A stretch of 64,000 nt of DNA from Eleusine coracana subsp. coracana (GCA_032690845.1 CM064426.1:47225417-47289416), one strand, 5' to 3'. Counted from the stretch's first letter, positions 47,295 through 59,524 are shown. Translations and numbers: made by a program. The notes: generated by a model from the sequence alone, not told the origin.

Positions 47295-48212
47295 TGTATG
47301 AGAGATTGTGTAATGTGTATGTTTATGTATGATTAATAAAGTGTTATTCTGTTCCATGGATAATAATTATTGCATTGATTGACAAGTATGTGACTTGTTT
47401 GTGAAACTCATTGTTTTTTATAATATTATCCTAAATGATCCCTAGTTCCTAATCATTATGTGGGACAATAATGATTCATGGACTAGCACATGTATTGGTT
47501 GATGATCATGTTTCACAAATCATTGATATGGAGATATCAAATCAATAATGTGGACACATGTTGGAGAACATGGTGTTGGATTGACCCACTAAAAGACTCT
47601 GCCAAGATGTTATATTTGTGCCATCAGTCATTGTCTTGAATGATGTATCTTCAGGATCCTTAGACCTGAGATCGTCATTGATTTCCAGAATGCGTAGTAG
47701 CATACTTAGGGGTTACCAAACACTACTCCGTAACTGGGTACTCATGAAGGTAGTTTTCGGGTATGTTATGAAACATGTTGTGGGATGTGAGCGGTCAAGA
47801 CGGAATTTGCCCGTCCTAATAACAGGAGAGATATCTCTGGGCCCCTCGAGTTAGATGGATTTAGAAGTGCATGGCCATGCCAAAGTGATTAAAAGTTAAT
47901 CACGATGACTAAGAGTTAGTCATGATAAATCCACTAGACGTTCGAGTGAATGGTCGAGCTATCACAGGGATGGCACGTATATCGCCTTGAGCTTGACTGA
48001 TATCATGAGGCAAAGGGGTCGCTGAATGCGTATGTCAAAGGTTCAGCCGATATGATCTTTATTTGTACACGAGAATCAGTATGTGCTGCTAGGTGCCGAT
48101 ATTGATTTATGATTTGAAAAGAGGTTTTCACATCATTGTCGTGTACATATGAACCTTACGGGTCACACACTTAACGGGTTGGAACATTGCTTGCCTATGT
48201 GATTGTCTCTAG
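47295..48212 (+). other. 3' untranslated part of the Tork-like element
   Basis: About 0.9 kb between RNase H and PPT; no gene recognised. An AT-rich start, then text leading to the PPT. Confidence 0.6.
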
Positions 48213-48225
48213 TGCAAGTGGGAGA
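48213..48225 (+). promoter_or_regulatory. Polypurine tract of the Tork-like element
   Basis: GCAAGTGGGAGA-type purine run directly before the LTR start TGTTGGAGATATGCCC. Confidence 0.8.
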
Positions 48226-48226
48226 T

Positions 48227-48732
48227 TGTTGGAGATATGCCCAAGAGACATTACGGATTTGATTCATATGTGAGGGTCATACAGATATTGATCCATGAGG
48301 GATTAGTCCACTAATGGGCCAAGTTGTTGAGGCCCATTAGAAGGGTCTATATAAGTGGAGGCGGGGCAAGAGGTATTGCAACCCAGTAGTCCATAACCCT
48401 AGCCGCCGCGCTCCTCTCTTTCTCGCCCACAACCCTAACCGTGTTGCCGGTGCTAGCATGCCGCGCACGGCGTTCCAACCCCGTACGTCTGGATACCATG
48501 AGGAGGCGCTGCTGTTGCTGCAGAGCCGACCGGCTGGACTAGGAGGAGACGTTTGACGTGATCGACTACTTCCTCTACATTGACGCGCGACTACGTTGGA
48601 CGAGCTGCTCCAACATTCGCTTCCGCTCCGCCTGCGCGTCTAGTGGTAACGATCCATGATCCCCCCTTGCAAGGTTTTCTGGTTGAACGGTAGAAATTTT
48701 ATATGCTATCATAGCCTACCTGTTACCCAACA
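48227..48732 (+). repeat. 3' LTR of the Tork-like element
   Basis: 506 bp with terminal TGTTGG and CCAACA. It starts TGTTGGAGATATGCCC, as Angela-type elements do. Sirevirus pol sequence on the other strand resumes directly afterwards, so the element inserted into that Sirevirus. The left partner of the duplication is lost. Confidence 0.88.
48347..48355 (+). promoter_or_regulatory. TATA box in the Tork-like LTR
   Basis: CTATATAAG about 120 bp into the LTR, followed by a GC-rich transcribed part. Confidence 0.7.
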
Positions 48733-48779
48733 ATCCCATGTCACAAAATGGAATTTAACAAAACTCCTCATGCATGGCA

Positions 48780-51700
48780 TTAACCCAAATTTCTGGTTGA
48801 GGTTGCAACAAAGAGAGAATTGGTAAAGCAAGCAAGATGTGCAGACCTTGACCTTGTTGTCCTCTCATAGAGATTACCGATCATCTGTTGAGGTGGGTGT
48901 CGACGCTGAATGTTGTGAGGAGCCTCTCTCTCAGAGTGTACCTCCCCCTCAACCACAACTGGAGCTCGCTCGACAGCTGCTGAAGTTGATGTAGAAGCTT
49001 CTGGACCCTCTGCTGGAGTAGTGGTAGCAGCAGCAACAAGCTCAAATGAGAGATGAAGTGAATCATCATCATCATCATCAAAGCCCTATAGGTCCTCTTC
49101 TACAAAGATGCTCTCCTTCATCTCCTTGTCACCTACAGACTCAATCACATTCCTTGCACAAGAGATTGATTCATCAAAGGTTACATCGCAGGATTCTATG
49201 ATGGTGTTAGTCTCCAAATTCAAAACTCTGTAGGAATGACCATGAAGAGAGTAACCAAGAAAGATTCCATCAGAAGACCTTGACTCAAACTTATCAAGAT
49301 TGCCACGCTTGAGAATAAAGCACTTGCAACCAAAGGCACACAAATGAGAAACCGAGGGCTTTCTCCTAAAACGCAGCTCATAAGAAGTCACATTAAGAAT
49401 TGAGCGCAAGAAAATCCAATTGGAAACATAGCAAGCAGTGCTAATGGCCTCAGCCTAGAACCGCCTCGGAGTCCTATGCTCATCGAGCATCGTTCGGGTC
49501 ATCTCCACTAAGGTTATGTTCTTTCTTTCAACCACACCATTCTACTGGGGAACCTGAGGTGCTGAAAACTGATGCTCAATACCATGCTCAAGATAGAAAG
49601 CATCAAAGGAGGAGTTCTTGAACTCGGTGCCATTATCACTGCGAATTGCTCATAATGCACCAGGGAGTTCCTTGAACAACCTCAAAGCTAAGCTCCAAAA
49701 GTGATGAAACACTTCATCCTTGCTCTCAATAAAGTAGACCCAAGAGTAGCGAGAATAGTCGTCAACAATCACAAGAACATACCACTTCCCACCCATCGAA
49801 CGAACCCGAGAATGACCAACAGTGTCCATATGAAGCAACTCTCCAGGGCGTTCAGTCATCACCAAATTGATTGGTGGATGAGAAGCGGCAATCATTTTCC
49901 CATGATGACAAGGAGCACAAACCAAATCCTTATCAAATTTGAGCTTAGGCAATCCTTGGATCAAACCTAGGCCACTCAAGCAACATAACAAGTCAAAGCT
50001 CATGTGACCCAGTCTCCTATGCCATTTCCAGAGCTTAGAAGAAGATTGACCAAACAAGCACTTGTGAGAACCAGGGGAACCAGCAAAATTAGCCTGAAAA
50101 ACTCTGCCAATGCGAGAAATCCCACAAACCAAGGAACCACTCGAATCAAGAACACATGAAGCATTCGACTTAAAGCGCACTTCCAAACCAACATCAAGAA
50201 GCTGAGAGACAGAGAGGAGATTGTACTTGAGAAACTCAACCAAACCAACATCATTGAGAGTGAAGTTCTCATTTACCTTTACCATGCCCCTTCCCTTCAC
50301 TCTTCCTCTCTTGTCATCTCCAAAGGTCACATACTCCCGACGCTTCAAGGGAGTGAGGCTAGAGAACCACTTTGCATTTTTGGTCATGTGGCACGAACAC
50401 CCGAAATCCATCAACCACTTGCTCTCCAAGCCTCCACCTGCTGCCTACAAAGAACGAGAAGTGAAAGTCGATGGCTCAGTGCTGGGGTTAGTCAAAAAGC
50501 ATTTGGGAATCTAGCACTTAACCATATGACCGGTAGTAGTCATCACAGTTCTTTGCACTTTATCATTCGAACGCATGGGATGAGAACCACGATGGGGAAA
50601 ATGTGTCCTGTCAAAGCATCTGAACTCAAATCTTGAGTTGTGAGGATAGAAATCATCTGTGTGAAAGCCAAATCCACGCGAGTGGCGCTCACCACAATGG
50701 GGAAAATGTGGGGCGCCAAAGTGCTGCTGCGCAAAGCCTCTGTTTCGTGAATCAAAGCCATATGAGGAATAACCCTGTCCATGATAGGCACGAGAAAAAG
50801 AGCGAGGCTGAAAGTCAACAAAATCATCATAAAAAGCATCCCTAGTCAACTCAGCTTGCTTCCTCTCAATCCTCTTACGCCTATAACAGAATTCATCCAA
50901 GTGGCCCTTGCGACCACAAAACATGCAAATGTAGACACCCTTAGGATTAGGCTTGGTTTGCATTGCAGGTTTGGGTTTTGGCTTCTCTGTTTGCTTTGGG
51001 ATGGAGGGTTTTAGATTGGGTGGATAGTATGTGTCAGTGGGTTTAATGGTGTTTTCCTCATCCTTGTAGCTGGAGCTAGGTACAAACTTACCCATATTCT
51101 CACTCACCTTGTCACACCTCTCAAATCCCAAACCCAAGTTATAGGTTGATCTAGAAGCACTCTCCTTCACTCTTGCCAAATCACTCTCAATCTTCTCTTC
51201 ACTCACTAGGGTTCTCTGGAGCCTAGACACAAGATAGTCATTTTCCTGAACTAGGGCTTTGTTTTCCTCCCTAGTGATTACAAGCTTGTCCTTAAGAGAG
51301 ATATACACCTCACAAGGTGGTGGAAGGACCTTAGAGCGAGTCTCATGAAGCAACTTGGACTCAAGCTCTTTGACTTTGAGGGACTGAGCTTTCAACTCAT
51401 CTGTGAGCTTGGGGCACTTCTGACATGCTCCCAAAAGAGTTGGTCTAGCTTTGAACTCATCAAGCTCCTTGAGGGCACTCTCAAGCTGACTGGCAACTTG
51501 AGCATGCACACTCTCCCTCTGTGTAAGATCACTCATCACAACTTGACAAGACTCACACTCAACAACAATGTCCTCATGAGCAAGCTTGGACCTAAGAGAA
51601 GAAATTTCAAAATCATCACTCTCCAACTTAGACTTAAGCTCTCTACCCTCACGAACAGCACTGCAAAGCTTATCATCTTGCATGAGCAGAACATCGCGCA

Positions 51701-52937
51701 AATGATCAAGTGTAGAATAGAGCTCATCGAGAGTGGGAGGTACCTCACTTGTGTCGGAGTCGGATCCAGAGTCGGTGTCGTGGTCGTTCTTTGCCATGAA
51801 GCAAAGCCCGGTGAAGTCATCCTTCCTCTTGACTCGTGGCTTTTCAACCTCCTCCTCCGAGCTTGAAAGATGTTCGCTTGATGTGAGGTCGACATCGCTC
51901 AAGGTGGCAACGCGGGCGCATTCAATGGCCTTGGCGAACTTCTTGGAGTTCTTGCCCTTCTTGTAGAAGCAGTTCTTCTTCTGCTTGAAGTCTTCAGTGT
52001 TGTTGTCGCGGTACCCGACCTTCTTCTTCTTCTTGGGACAATCAGCGATGAAGTGTCCCGGGTCACCACACTCGAAGCAGGTTCTTGAACCACCTCCTCT
52101 TCTCTCCTTCCGGTTGTTGTAGAACTTCCTGAACTTCCTTGTGAGCTAGGACAGCTCCTCGTCACGAATGCACTCCATCTATTCATCGGAAGCTGCAACA
52201 AGAGAAGACAAAGCAAACTCCAAGGAAGACTTGTCAAGTGAGGGGTTAGTTCCATGAGAAGCACAACTATGATCACCCTTCTGAGAACTAGAAAGCAAAG
52301 CCATGCTAGAAGCAGGAATAGCAAGATTAGGACAAGATTTCCTAGACAGTTCATGAGATTTCAGCTTGCTATACAGTTGCTCACAGTTCAGGGTATTGAA
52401 TTCAGCAGTTTCTTCTAGAGCAGCAATTTTAACCCCCCAAACATTTTCATCAAGTGAGTACAGCAGTTGCTTAGCTCTATCATTGTCATTGTACACAAGG
52501 GTACCACAAGACCACAAGTTGCACAAAATTGCCTCATTCCTACGAAAAGTGTCATCTAGTGACTCGCCCGGTTTTTGAGCAAAGGTTTGGTACTGTCTAT
52601 TGTAAGAATCCTTACACATTGACTTGACCTGGTTGGTACCCTCATGGTAAGTGCAGAGCTTATCCCAAATAGCATGAGCAGTGTCAAGGTGTGCAACCCT
52701 ATCATGTTCGCTCCTACCAAGTGCAGAAAGCAGAATATTGACAGCTTTGGAGTTGTTCTCATACCTGAGTAACTCACCTACAGAGGCAGTGTTCAGGTCT
52801 TGTGGTATAGCATACTCCTGATCAACAATCTCCCAAATTGCACGTCCTTGACTTAGTAGATACGCCTTGGTCCGTGACTTCCAGTAGGGGAAGTCCTCTC
52901 CATCGAACATCCATAGCTTGACAGCACGCTTCTCCAT
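48780..52937 (-). pseudogene. Sirevirus gag-protease-integrase polyprotein
   Basis: A single frame over about 3.9 kb. Gag starts MEKRAVKLWMFDGEDFPYW (52937) and has two zinc knuckles, CFECGDPGHFIADC (about 52044-52085) and CMFCGRKGHLDEFC (about 50886-50930). A long coiled coil lies between them. Protease reads WLMDFGCSCHMT, so the catalytic DSG is DFG; the + copy at 62970 keeps DSG. The GAG-pre-integrase and integrase HHCC (WHRRLGHM to CAPCHHGK) follow, then LLHMDTVGHSRV, RSDNGTEF and NGVVERKN. Stops at 52179 (CAG in the sister copy), about 52134, 50511 and 49650, plus later ones, kill it. A poly-Asp run from an ATC repeat lies at 49060-49083. Confidence 0.9.
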
Positions 52938-52985
52938 GTCGCCTTTGGATCACAAAGCCGGTGAAGGTCAACTAGTGATCAAACC

Positions 52986-52998
52986 GGCTCTAATACCA
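52986..52998 (-). promoter_or_regulatory. Primer-binding site, - strand Sirevirus
   Basis: TGGTATTAGAGCC, one change from the initiator tRNA-Met site, next to the LTR end TCCTTCA (53001). Confidence 0.88.
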
Positions 52999-53230
52999 AT
53001 TGAAGGACCGAGAAGGCGACTAGAGGGGGGTGAATGGGAGCCAAACAAAATTCTCCGAGAGAACTTGGCCTATATCCCAAAAACAATCCAAGCCAACCTC
53101 CAAATCGATCACCAAGACTACACACACCAACATGCGGTGTACTAGCCCTAGGAGTGATCAACCACACCAAAGAAACACAGCGGAAACAAAAAAGGGAAGA
53201 AGCAATGCTCAATAGTTTAGAACTGAACAC

Positions 53231-53586
53231 TCATCGGCAGTGTCGATCCTTGCCATCGGCAGTGCCGGTCGGCATCGGCAGTGCCAATTGTAGCTATTGA
53301 TCGAGTACAGTCAAGACACAAATCTACTGAAAAATAACACAGAAAACAATTAACGAAGGTGGAAAACCAAGGCACAAAACATGGAAGAAAAAGACTAAAA
53401 AACTAAGCTGTCCTGACGAAGAATTGGTAGTGCCGATCAGTTTATCGGCAGTGCCGATCGGCGGTGCTGATCCAGGCGATCGGTAGTGCTGGTCTGGTCA
53501 TCGGCAGTGACCACCGGCACTGCTGGTCCTTCCTGATTCATTGGCAGTAGGTGCCACCGGCAGTAGCCATCGGCACTGTCGGTCGG
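53231..53586 (-). promoter_or_regulatory. Dyad cluster, CGGCAGTGCCG type
   Basis: Two sub-clusters (53231-53290 and 53424-53586) with about ten degenerate copies of ATCGGCAGTGCCGATC. They lie downstream of the TATA box, in the presumed transcribed leader. Confidence 0.85.
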
Positions 53587-54214
53587 GCCCGACAGATTCA
53601 GAATAGCAACAACGAACCGCAAAGAAAAATTGCAAAACCTTAACAAACGAACTCCAAAAATCACGAAATTTGGACCAGATGATCCTCAATACATCACGAC
53701 CCTAATCCTAGGAGATCAACTCAATTGGCTCAAGTAATTATCACGAATTTAAGATCTTGTCCCAAGAACACCAAAAAGGGGAAACTTGAGAAATCCTTCA
53801 AATCGAAGGAGCTAGAGCCAATAATTCCATCAAGGATCCATAGAGGATTATCCTAGCTCATCCTAGCAACAAGTTTCTCAAGAAATCCGGGCCAAAAATC
53901 TATCCAAAAGTGAGATCGAAAATCACCATGAAAATAGGTCCAAAAATAGAAAAAAGGGAATTTCGGGATTCAAGTAAAGAGGGAAATCTTGAGCACGAAA
54001 ATACTTCTTATATCATAGAAAGGTGCTTACAAGATTCATGGGTACCAGGCTAGGAAGCCACCCTCTTCCTCCCACTATTTGGAAGAGCAAGAGATGTCTC
54101 TCACACACCCACTACTCTCCTCTCAAACATGAAGTCCTCTCCTAGCACTTTGAATAGAGTCCTAACACAAGGCTAATGGAAGAGAGGCACCTCTCCCACT
54201 AGCCACACCTCTCC

Positions 54215-54221
54215 TTATATA
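54215..54221 (-). promoter_or_regulatory. TATA box, - strand Sirevirus LTR
   Basis: TATATAA on the - strand within CCTATATAAGGAGAGG. The same context occurs at 59518 in the sister LTR. Confidence 0.8.
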
Positions 54222-54975
54222 GGCCTAGGGTCTATTGTCCACATGACCACTCTACCCTTGACCTACATAACACACCCACCTACCACCGGGGGCATAACCG
54301 TCCATCTTTTTCCTCATCACCGGAATGCCGTCGGACGCTTCACGTCTTTGCTTCATCTCGAAGCAAGCTCCATGATGGTGCCATGTGCACCACCAACCAC
54401 CGCCACCGGTTTTGAGGTCCAAACTGGGAAACCGCCTTGCACGCTTCTCAAAGTGCAACTTCTTAATGTTGACGCATGTCACCTTGTCCCGTGATCCTGA
54501 CCACCGGCAAGTCTCTCCCAGTCCCTGTCCATCGGGCCCCCTTGTCACTTGCACCGGCATTCCATTCGCCTTGACTTGGTCAACACGTCGTCTTCATCAC
54601 CACCACGGTTTTGAGGCACAACCGCGAAATCGTCCGTGCTTCTTGCCTCTCCACGTGTACCGTGTGGATCACCCTTGACTTCACCCGGCATCCCGATCAT
54701 CTGGCCCCAAGTCCCCTACTTGTGCCCGATCCTCTCGCCGTTGACCGCCAATTCGACTCCAGTGACCTACACATCATGAGACAACCAAACACATTTCCCA
54801 TCTCCTGCAATATCACCAATATCTCCACCAACTCCGGTTAGTCATAACCATGATATGCAAACCCATGCAATCCCTGGATTCCCGCATTTCAACTCAAACA
54901 CCGAATCCGCTCAAGTCAATTACTCGTCACATATATAGCAAACCATGGCACATATCCACATGGTTTCTTATGGAT

Positions 54976-56091
54976 GATGTTTGTTGAGTACTAGCATGAG
55001 CCTAGTTCACTGCTTGGCCCATGGGAGCAAATGAAAGCATCGAGAGGAAGTGAATAAACATGATGTTGTCGAGTTGGACATTCTATGTAGTTGGAATACT
55101 AGCATAGTCTAGATTTTGTTGGACCTGGTATGAGCAAGACCAGGAAGAAGAGAACACTCGTAGGCTCACAAGGATGGATGAATGAACTAGCTTTTGTGGT
55201 GTGCAGTTATAGTGGGACAAAGTGTTAGACAAGATTTTGATTTGGCTATTGACCACATTAGATAACTTTATGCTTGGTGGGAAGAGATATTAAGCAAAGC
55301 TAGGAAAAGCAAGGATGTAAGAAAATAATAATAATGACACTTGGTGCTTTGATAATCATAAGGTTAAGGGAAAAAGGGATGTGTGGAAGGATTCAAATGA
55401 GAATATTATGAGAATTATGCCTTCTGAGTGTCAGAAAGGCTCACAACCCGAATTTGAAAAATATAGGGTGTGACAAACTACCCCCTTAAAAGGAATCTCG
55501 TCCCGAGATTCAAAGATAGTGGAACCTAGAAATTTGAACATACAAGACAACAGTTTGTAAAGATCAAAAGGAAATAATGGAATGGACAATGAATGATGAG
55601 CTAAAGAATTATGAATGTGAAAATAGGACCACACTATATGCATCAAATATTGTAGATAGGTTCCAAGGATAAAATGTTGACCAAGGAAGGATAGGCACAA
55701 ACAACCTAAAACAATCATAACACACAATCACTCATTACTCTACAAACAATAGTCTACGCTAACATCCATTGCTTCGTGTCCTGTTGTGGCTAAAGTACTT
55801 CACTTCTCTTATTGAAAGTCTTTAGCGCCTTGTCTTATTGCTCTTGTTGTCGTGATGATGACCTTCATGGTGGTGATTTGATCAAACCGAAACAAGTTTT
55901 GGAGTCAAAATACAAAATATTAATAACCTAAATTAATTTATTTAATTTAGAAAATAGCTTTTTGCCTAAATAAATTATAATTTTCTAATTTTCTAATTAA
56001 TTTATAATAACATTTTAATCTATTATAAAAAAATGTTGAAATTTAGTGGAATTGGGTCACAAACCAAAATTTGAAATGTGGGGGTGTGACA
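54976..56091 (-). mobile_element. Deleted Tekay-like remnant D
   Basis: Two similar LTR starts on the - strand, at 55475 (TGTCACACCC) and 56091 (TGTCACACCC). Between them lie about 0.4 kb of interior and roughly 0.2 kb of AT-rich LTR. The dyad and PPT at 55476-55511 mark the 3' end of an interior. No PBS, gag or pol remains. The left end of the 3' LTR piece is unclear. Confidence 0.6.
55476..55511 (-). promoter_or_regulatory. Dyad plus polypurine tract of D
   Basis: GAATCTCG and CGAGATTC (55493-55511) form an 8-bp perfect dyad on either side of three bases. TTTTAAGGGGGTAGTT follows in sense and abuts the LTR. Confidence 0.8.
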
Positions 56092-56530
56092 GCGAGGAGG
56101 GAGAGGCAATCGGTTGGAGATGGGCCTCGGCTCTGGGACAATGCGCGCGTATGGGGGACAGAGCAGCGGTGTTGATGCGGGTGCGATGGCAGCACTGCTG
56201 CTCGGCGGCTATGAAGGGGGAAGCGGCTCGGCGTACTGGCGTGTGGTGGCGAGTCTAAGGCGACAGGCGTGCGGTGGTGGCTTGGGTTCAGAGTGTGGTG
56301 GAGGCGGGTGACGGCGAGCGGTGGTGCTGTGCAGAGGCGGCGGCCTCGGAGGGCGAGGTGCCGTTGGCAATGAGGGAGAGGCGAAGTCAGGAGCGTGAAC
56401 TCGGCGGCGAGAGTTGAACGGAGAAGAGACCAAAATGTTTCTAACAATTTTGACCTAGGTCAAAAGAATGACGAATGACCGAGATTCAACAAGGAGTGAA
56501 TCAACGGCTCAGATCGGGAACAGCATCGCG
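56092..56530. other. GC-rich LTR-like fragment
   Basis: CpG-rich to about 56420, resembling in composition the GC-rich part of the Tekay-like LTRs, then AT-richer. Long frames on both strands (for example 56043-56447) look like GC-rich noise. No gene supported. Confidence 0.4.
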
Positions 56531-57374
56531 CGGTCAACTCGAGTGACCGGACGATACGATCTCTGGACCGAACGGTCCGGTCTGCTCTGGGTCTGCTGGC
56601 ATACCTTACAGACTGGACGGTCCGGTCACTAGGACCGTTCTGTCCGGTCTCTATGACCAGACTCTCTAGAACACTGTGGCTGAGGGCACTGACCGGACTG
56701 TACGGTCCGAAGATCGGATTGTATGGTCACTATCAGATATTCGCTGAATCAAGGAATTTATCTATTTTCCAAGTGTCCTCGCCAAACACACAAATAAACA
56801 TTGCACTTAGAATATAGAGGGAACTCTCAAACACTCCATTTCAAATAGTGGCACTCTATGGCCTTAGAATTTTCGCAAATGCCAAATGAAGGATCGAGCA
56901 AATAAGAACCAAGGCAAATAAGATCCAAAAGGGTATGTATGATCCTTAGTCCATGAACCTCGCAAGTAGATTTAACCTCGGAGTTCGTAAGAGCTTGCTC
57001 AATGGGCGTGAAGCACAATCCTTTCCTTTGGTCACACTTATGGAGATGTAATCTCATACAGAGCATGAGGCACAAATATCTCCAAGTAGGACAAGCCTCC
57101 TTTGTGTTTCCTATATGATGCATGCAACAAGCATTTTACATATGCAATGAAAGTAAACATGCCATATGAATGCAAGAAATATTAAAAACAAGACAAAAAG
57201 GAAACCTAACAATGTCAAGTTTGAACCCCTCCCAAGCTTACTCACTATAAGCCATGCCCTTGCCTTGAGAGAAGTCAAACCACCATCTCAAGCACTTCTC
57301 CTTGCTTATAGCTATCTTGGATGGGTTAGACATGGACTAATTTTTATGTGTTTTTCTTTTAGTTATTTACACAT
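56531..57374. other. Degraded copia LTR with GACCGGAC-type dyads
   Basis: Cluster of ACCGGACGGTCCGGT-type dyads at 56544-56730, then AT-rich text with no gene. Probably part of a Sirevirus LTR related to 57375-58679, but I cannot set its ends. Confidence 0.45.
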
Positions 57375-58164
57375 TGTATGGACCGAAGGCGTACCGAGAG
57401 GGGGGGGGGGGGGTGAATCGGTAAGCCACTCATGAATCCAAATACTTCAATTCCGCTACTCAAGTCTAACAAGATAAGAAACCTAAACAAGTCTAGTAGG
57501 CCAAGACCCTACACATGCTAGTGTTCATGATAAGATAAAGATAAAGTGCGGAAGCCAATCACACTAGCCTATGCAAGCCACAAGTCACTCTACTCACTAG
57601 AGCACACAAATGCGAAATAGTAAAGAGAGGGTCAAGGAATGCTCATGATTTTTCCCGAGGTCTCGGAAGGATGGCGCGTTCCCCTAATCCTTGTTGGACC
57701 ACTCCCGCCGGAGTCCTAGTCCCTCCCGCCACCAAGTGGAGTTCTCACCCACGAGCCTGCAATCACTCCTGGAGTGAAGACACGGTGTGCGTCACCGCTG
57801 CACAAAGCACAAGCTCGCGTCCCTCGAGAACTTGCCAGACTCCCCGAGCTGACACGGGCGCTCACTAGTGATGCCCCTTTCAACGGCGGGCTCAAACCGT
57901 GTACAAACGTGTGACGGCCTTCACAACCGATCACCGACACCTAACCGGCCTAGGTCTCACCATAGACCAAGAGTAATAATCTACATCACACCCTCAAGGA
58001 CACCCTAGCCTTAGATTTGCAAGATGCACAAGCTACTTTTCTCTAGCACTCTCAAGATATGTAATATCTCCTCCTAGTGCTCTCCTCTTTTCCTCTTGGA
58101 CCTTACCAAATGCTCTCAGGTATTCCACTAGCCAAGAGAGGTCTCCAAGACCACAGCAACGAAG

Positions 58165-58171
58165 TTATATA
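58165..58171 (-). promoter_or_regulatory. TATA box in the 57375-58679 LTR
   Basis: TATATAA on the - strand in GCCTATATAACTTCG. Confidence 0.7.
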
Positions 58172-58224
58172 GGCTCCCAACCTCAAACTAGCTGTTGCTC
58201 CACGAAATTGCCTTTCTGGACACT

Positions 58225-58480
58225 CTGACCGGACTGTCCGGTCACTGCCTGACCGGACCGCTGGTCTACTTTCTCTCTCCATTCCAGGAGCCTCCATGAA
58301 TTGCACCTCTTCTGTCTTTCCTGGACTCTTACTGACCGGACCATCCGGCCAGCAGACCGGACCGTTCGGTCTGTATGGAGTCTCCTGCTGACAAAGTTCT
58401 TGCTCCTTGCGCTGAGTCCTGGAAAACTCCCTTAGTGACCGTACAGTCTGGTCCCCACTGACCCCTCTGTCCGGTCACTA
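58225..58480 (-). promoter_or_regulatory. Dyad cluster, GACCGGACGGTCCGGTC type
   Basis: At least five degenerate copies, 54-310 bp upstream of the TATA box in sense. This is an enhancer-like position, unlike the CGGCAGTGCCG clusters, which lie downstream of their TATA boxes. Confidence 0.8.
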
Positions 58481-59517
58481 TGTCCAGAAGCTGAAACTTG
58501 TCATCCTCGCTTGACTTCATTTCCCGGCTTCTCCGAACAGCTCCTTGGCTTCTCTGATGTCACCTAGTGCCTGTGATTTCATCGAGGAACCTTGCACCTC
58601 ACCAACTAAACATGACCTAAGAGAATGATGTAGGCCCCCTTGATAGTCCAGTTTTTCCTATGGACTCAAAGCACTAACAACTACTCAAGTGTTCCAAACA
58701 CTTGCACCATATGATGGGAGACATAGTTAACAATTGGCTTTGATCATAGACCAACGTGGGTGCTGGTTTGAGAAACCATGTGGATATGTGCCATGGTTTG
58801 CTATATTTGTGATGAGTAATTGACTTGAGAGGATTTGATGTTTGAGTTGAAATGCGGGAATTCAGGGATTGCATGGGTTTGCATATCATGGTTATGAATA
58901 ACCAGAGTTGGGGGAGATACTGGTGATATTGCAGGAGATGGGAAATGTGTTTGCTTGTCTCATGATGTGTAGGTCACTGGAGTCGACTTGGCGGTCAACG
59001 GTGAGAGGATCGGGCACAAGTAGGGGACTTGAGGCCAGACGATCGGGATGCCGGGTGAAGTCAAGGGTGATCCACACCGTACACGTGGAGAGGCAAGAAG
59101 CATGGACGGTTTCGCGGTTGAGCCTCAAAACCATGGTGATGATGAAGATGGCGTGGTGACCAAGTCAAGGCGAACGGGATGCCAGTGCAAGTGACAAGGG
59201 GGCCCAATGGATAGGGACAGGGAGAGACTTGTCGGTGGTCAGGATCGCGGGACAAGGTGACACGCATCGACATCGAGAAGTCACGCTTTGAGAAGCATGC
59301 AAGGCGCTTTCCTAGTTTGGGCCTCAAAACCAGTGGCGGTGGTTGGTGGTGCATGTGGCACCCTCATGGAGCTTGCTTCAAGATGAAGCAAAGACATGAA
59401 GCGTCCGATGGCATTCGGGCGATGAGTTAAAAGATGGATGGTTATGCCCCCGGTGGTAGGTGGGTGTGTTATGTAGGTCAAGGGTAGATTGGTCATGTGG
59501 ACAATAAACCCTAGGCC

Positions 59518-59524
59518 TATATAA
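59518..59524 (+). promoter_or_regulatory. TATA box, + strand Sirevirus LTR
   Basis: TATATAA in GGCCTATATAAGGAGAGG, identical in context to the - strand copy at 54215-54221. Transcription would start about 30 bp on, near 59550. Confidence 0.82.

Larger units (their letters stand above)
48733..54975 (-). mobile_element. Sirevirus-type copia element, - strand, 3' truncated
   Basis: 5' LTR (right), PBS and a long gag-protease-integrase polyprotein reading leftward until the Tork-like LTR interrupts it at 48732. RT, RNase H and the 3' LTR are not found beyond. The right boundary is approximate: similarity to the sister LTR at 58680-60449 fades near 54970. Confidence 0.8.
53001..54975 (-). repeat. 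5' LTR, - strand Sirevirus
   Basis: About 2 kb; on the + strand it starts TGAAGGACCGAG. Reading in sense: a U3 with TATA box (54215), a stem-loop at 54063-54087, the dyad clusters, a C run at about 53022-53027 and the end at 53001. It matches the + LTR ending at 60449 along its length. The outer end is not fixed. Confidence 0.8.
57375..58679 (-). repeat. Sirevirus-type LTR, - strand
   Basis: About 1.3 kb. In sense it starts TGTTAGTGCTTTGAGTCC at 58679 and ends near 57375, just past a run of C (G run at about 57398-57412). It has a TATA box at 58165-58171 with GACCGGAC dyads upstream of it. No PBS or PPT is attached, so it is a solo LTR or an isolated fragment. No clear target duplication was seen. 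Confidence 0.65.

Noticed and set aside
49060..49083. ATC repeat as an independent regulatory repeat
   Set aside because: It encodes a run of Asp in frame with the Sirevirus polyprotein, so coding explains it.
56043..56447. 134-codon - strand frame
   Set aside because: Pro/His/Arg-rich translation of a CpG-rich fragment; no start context or domain.
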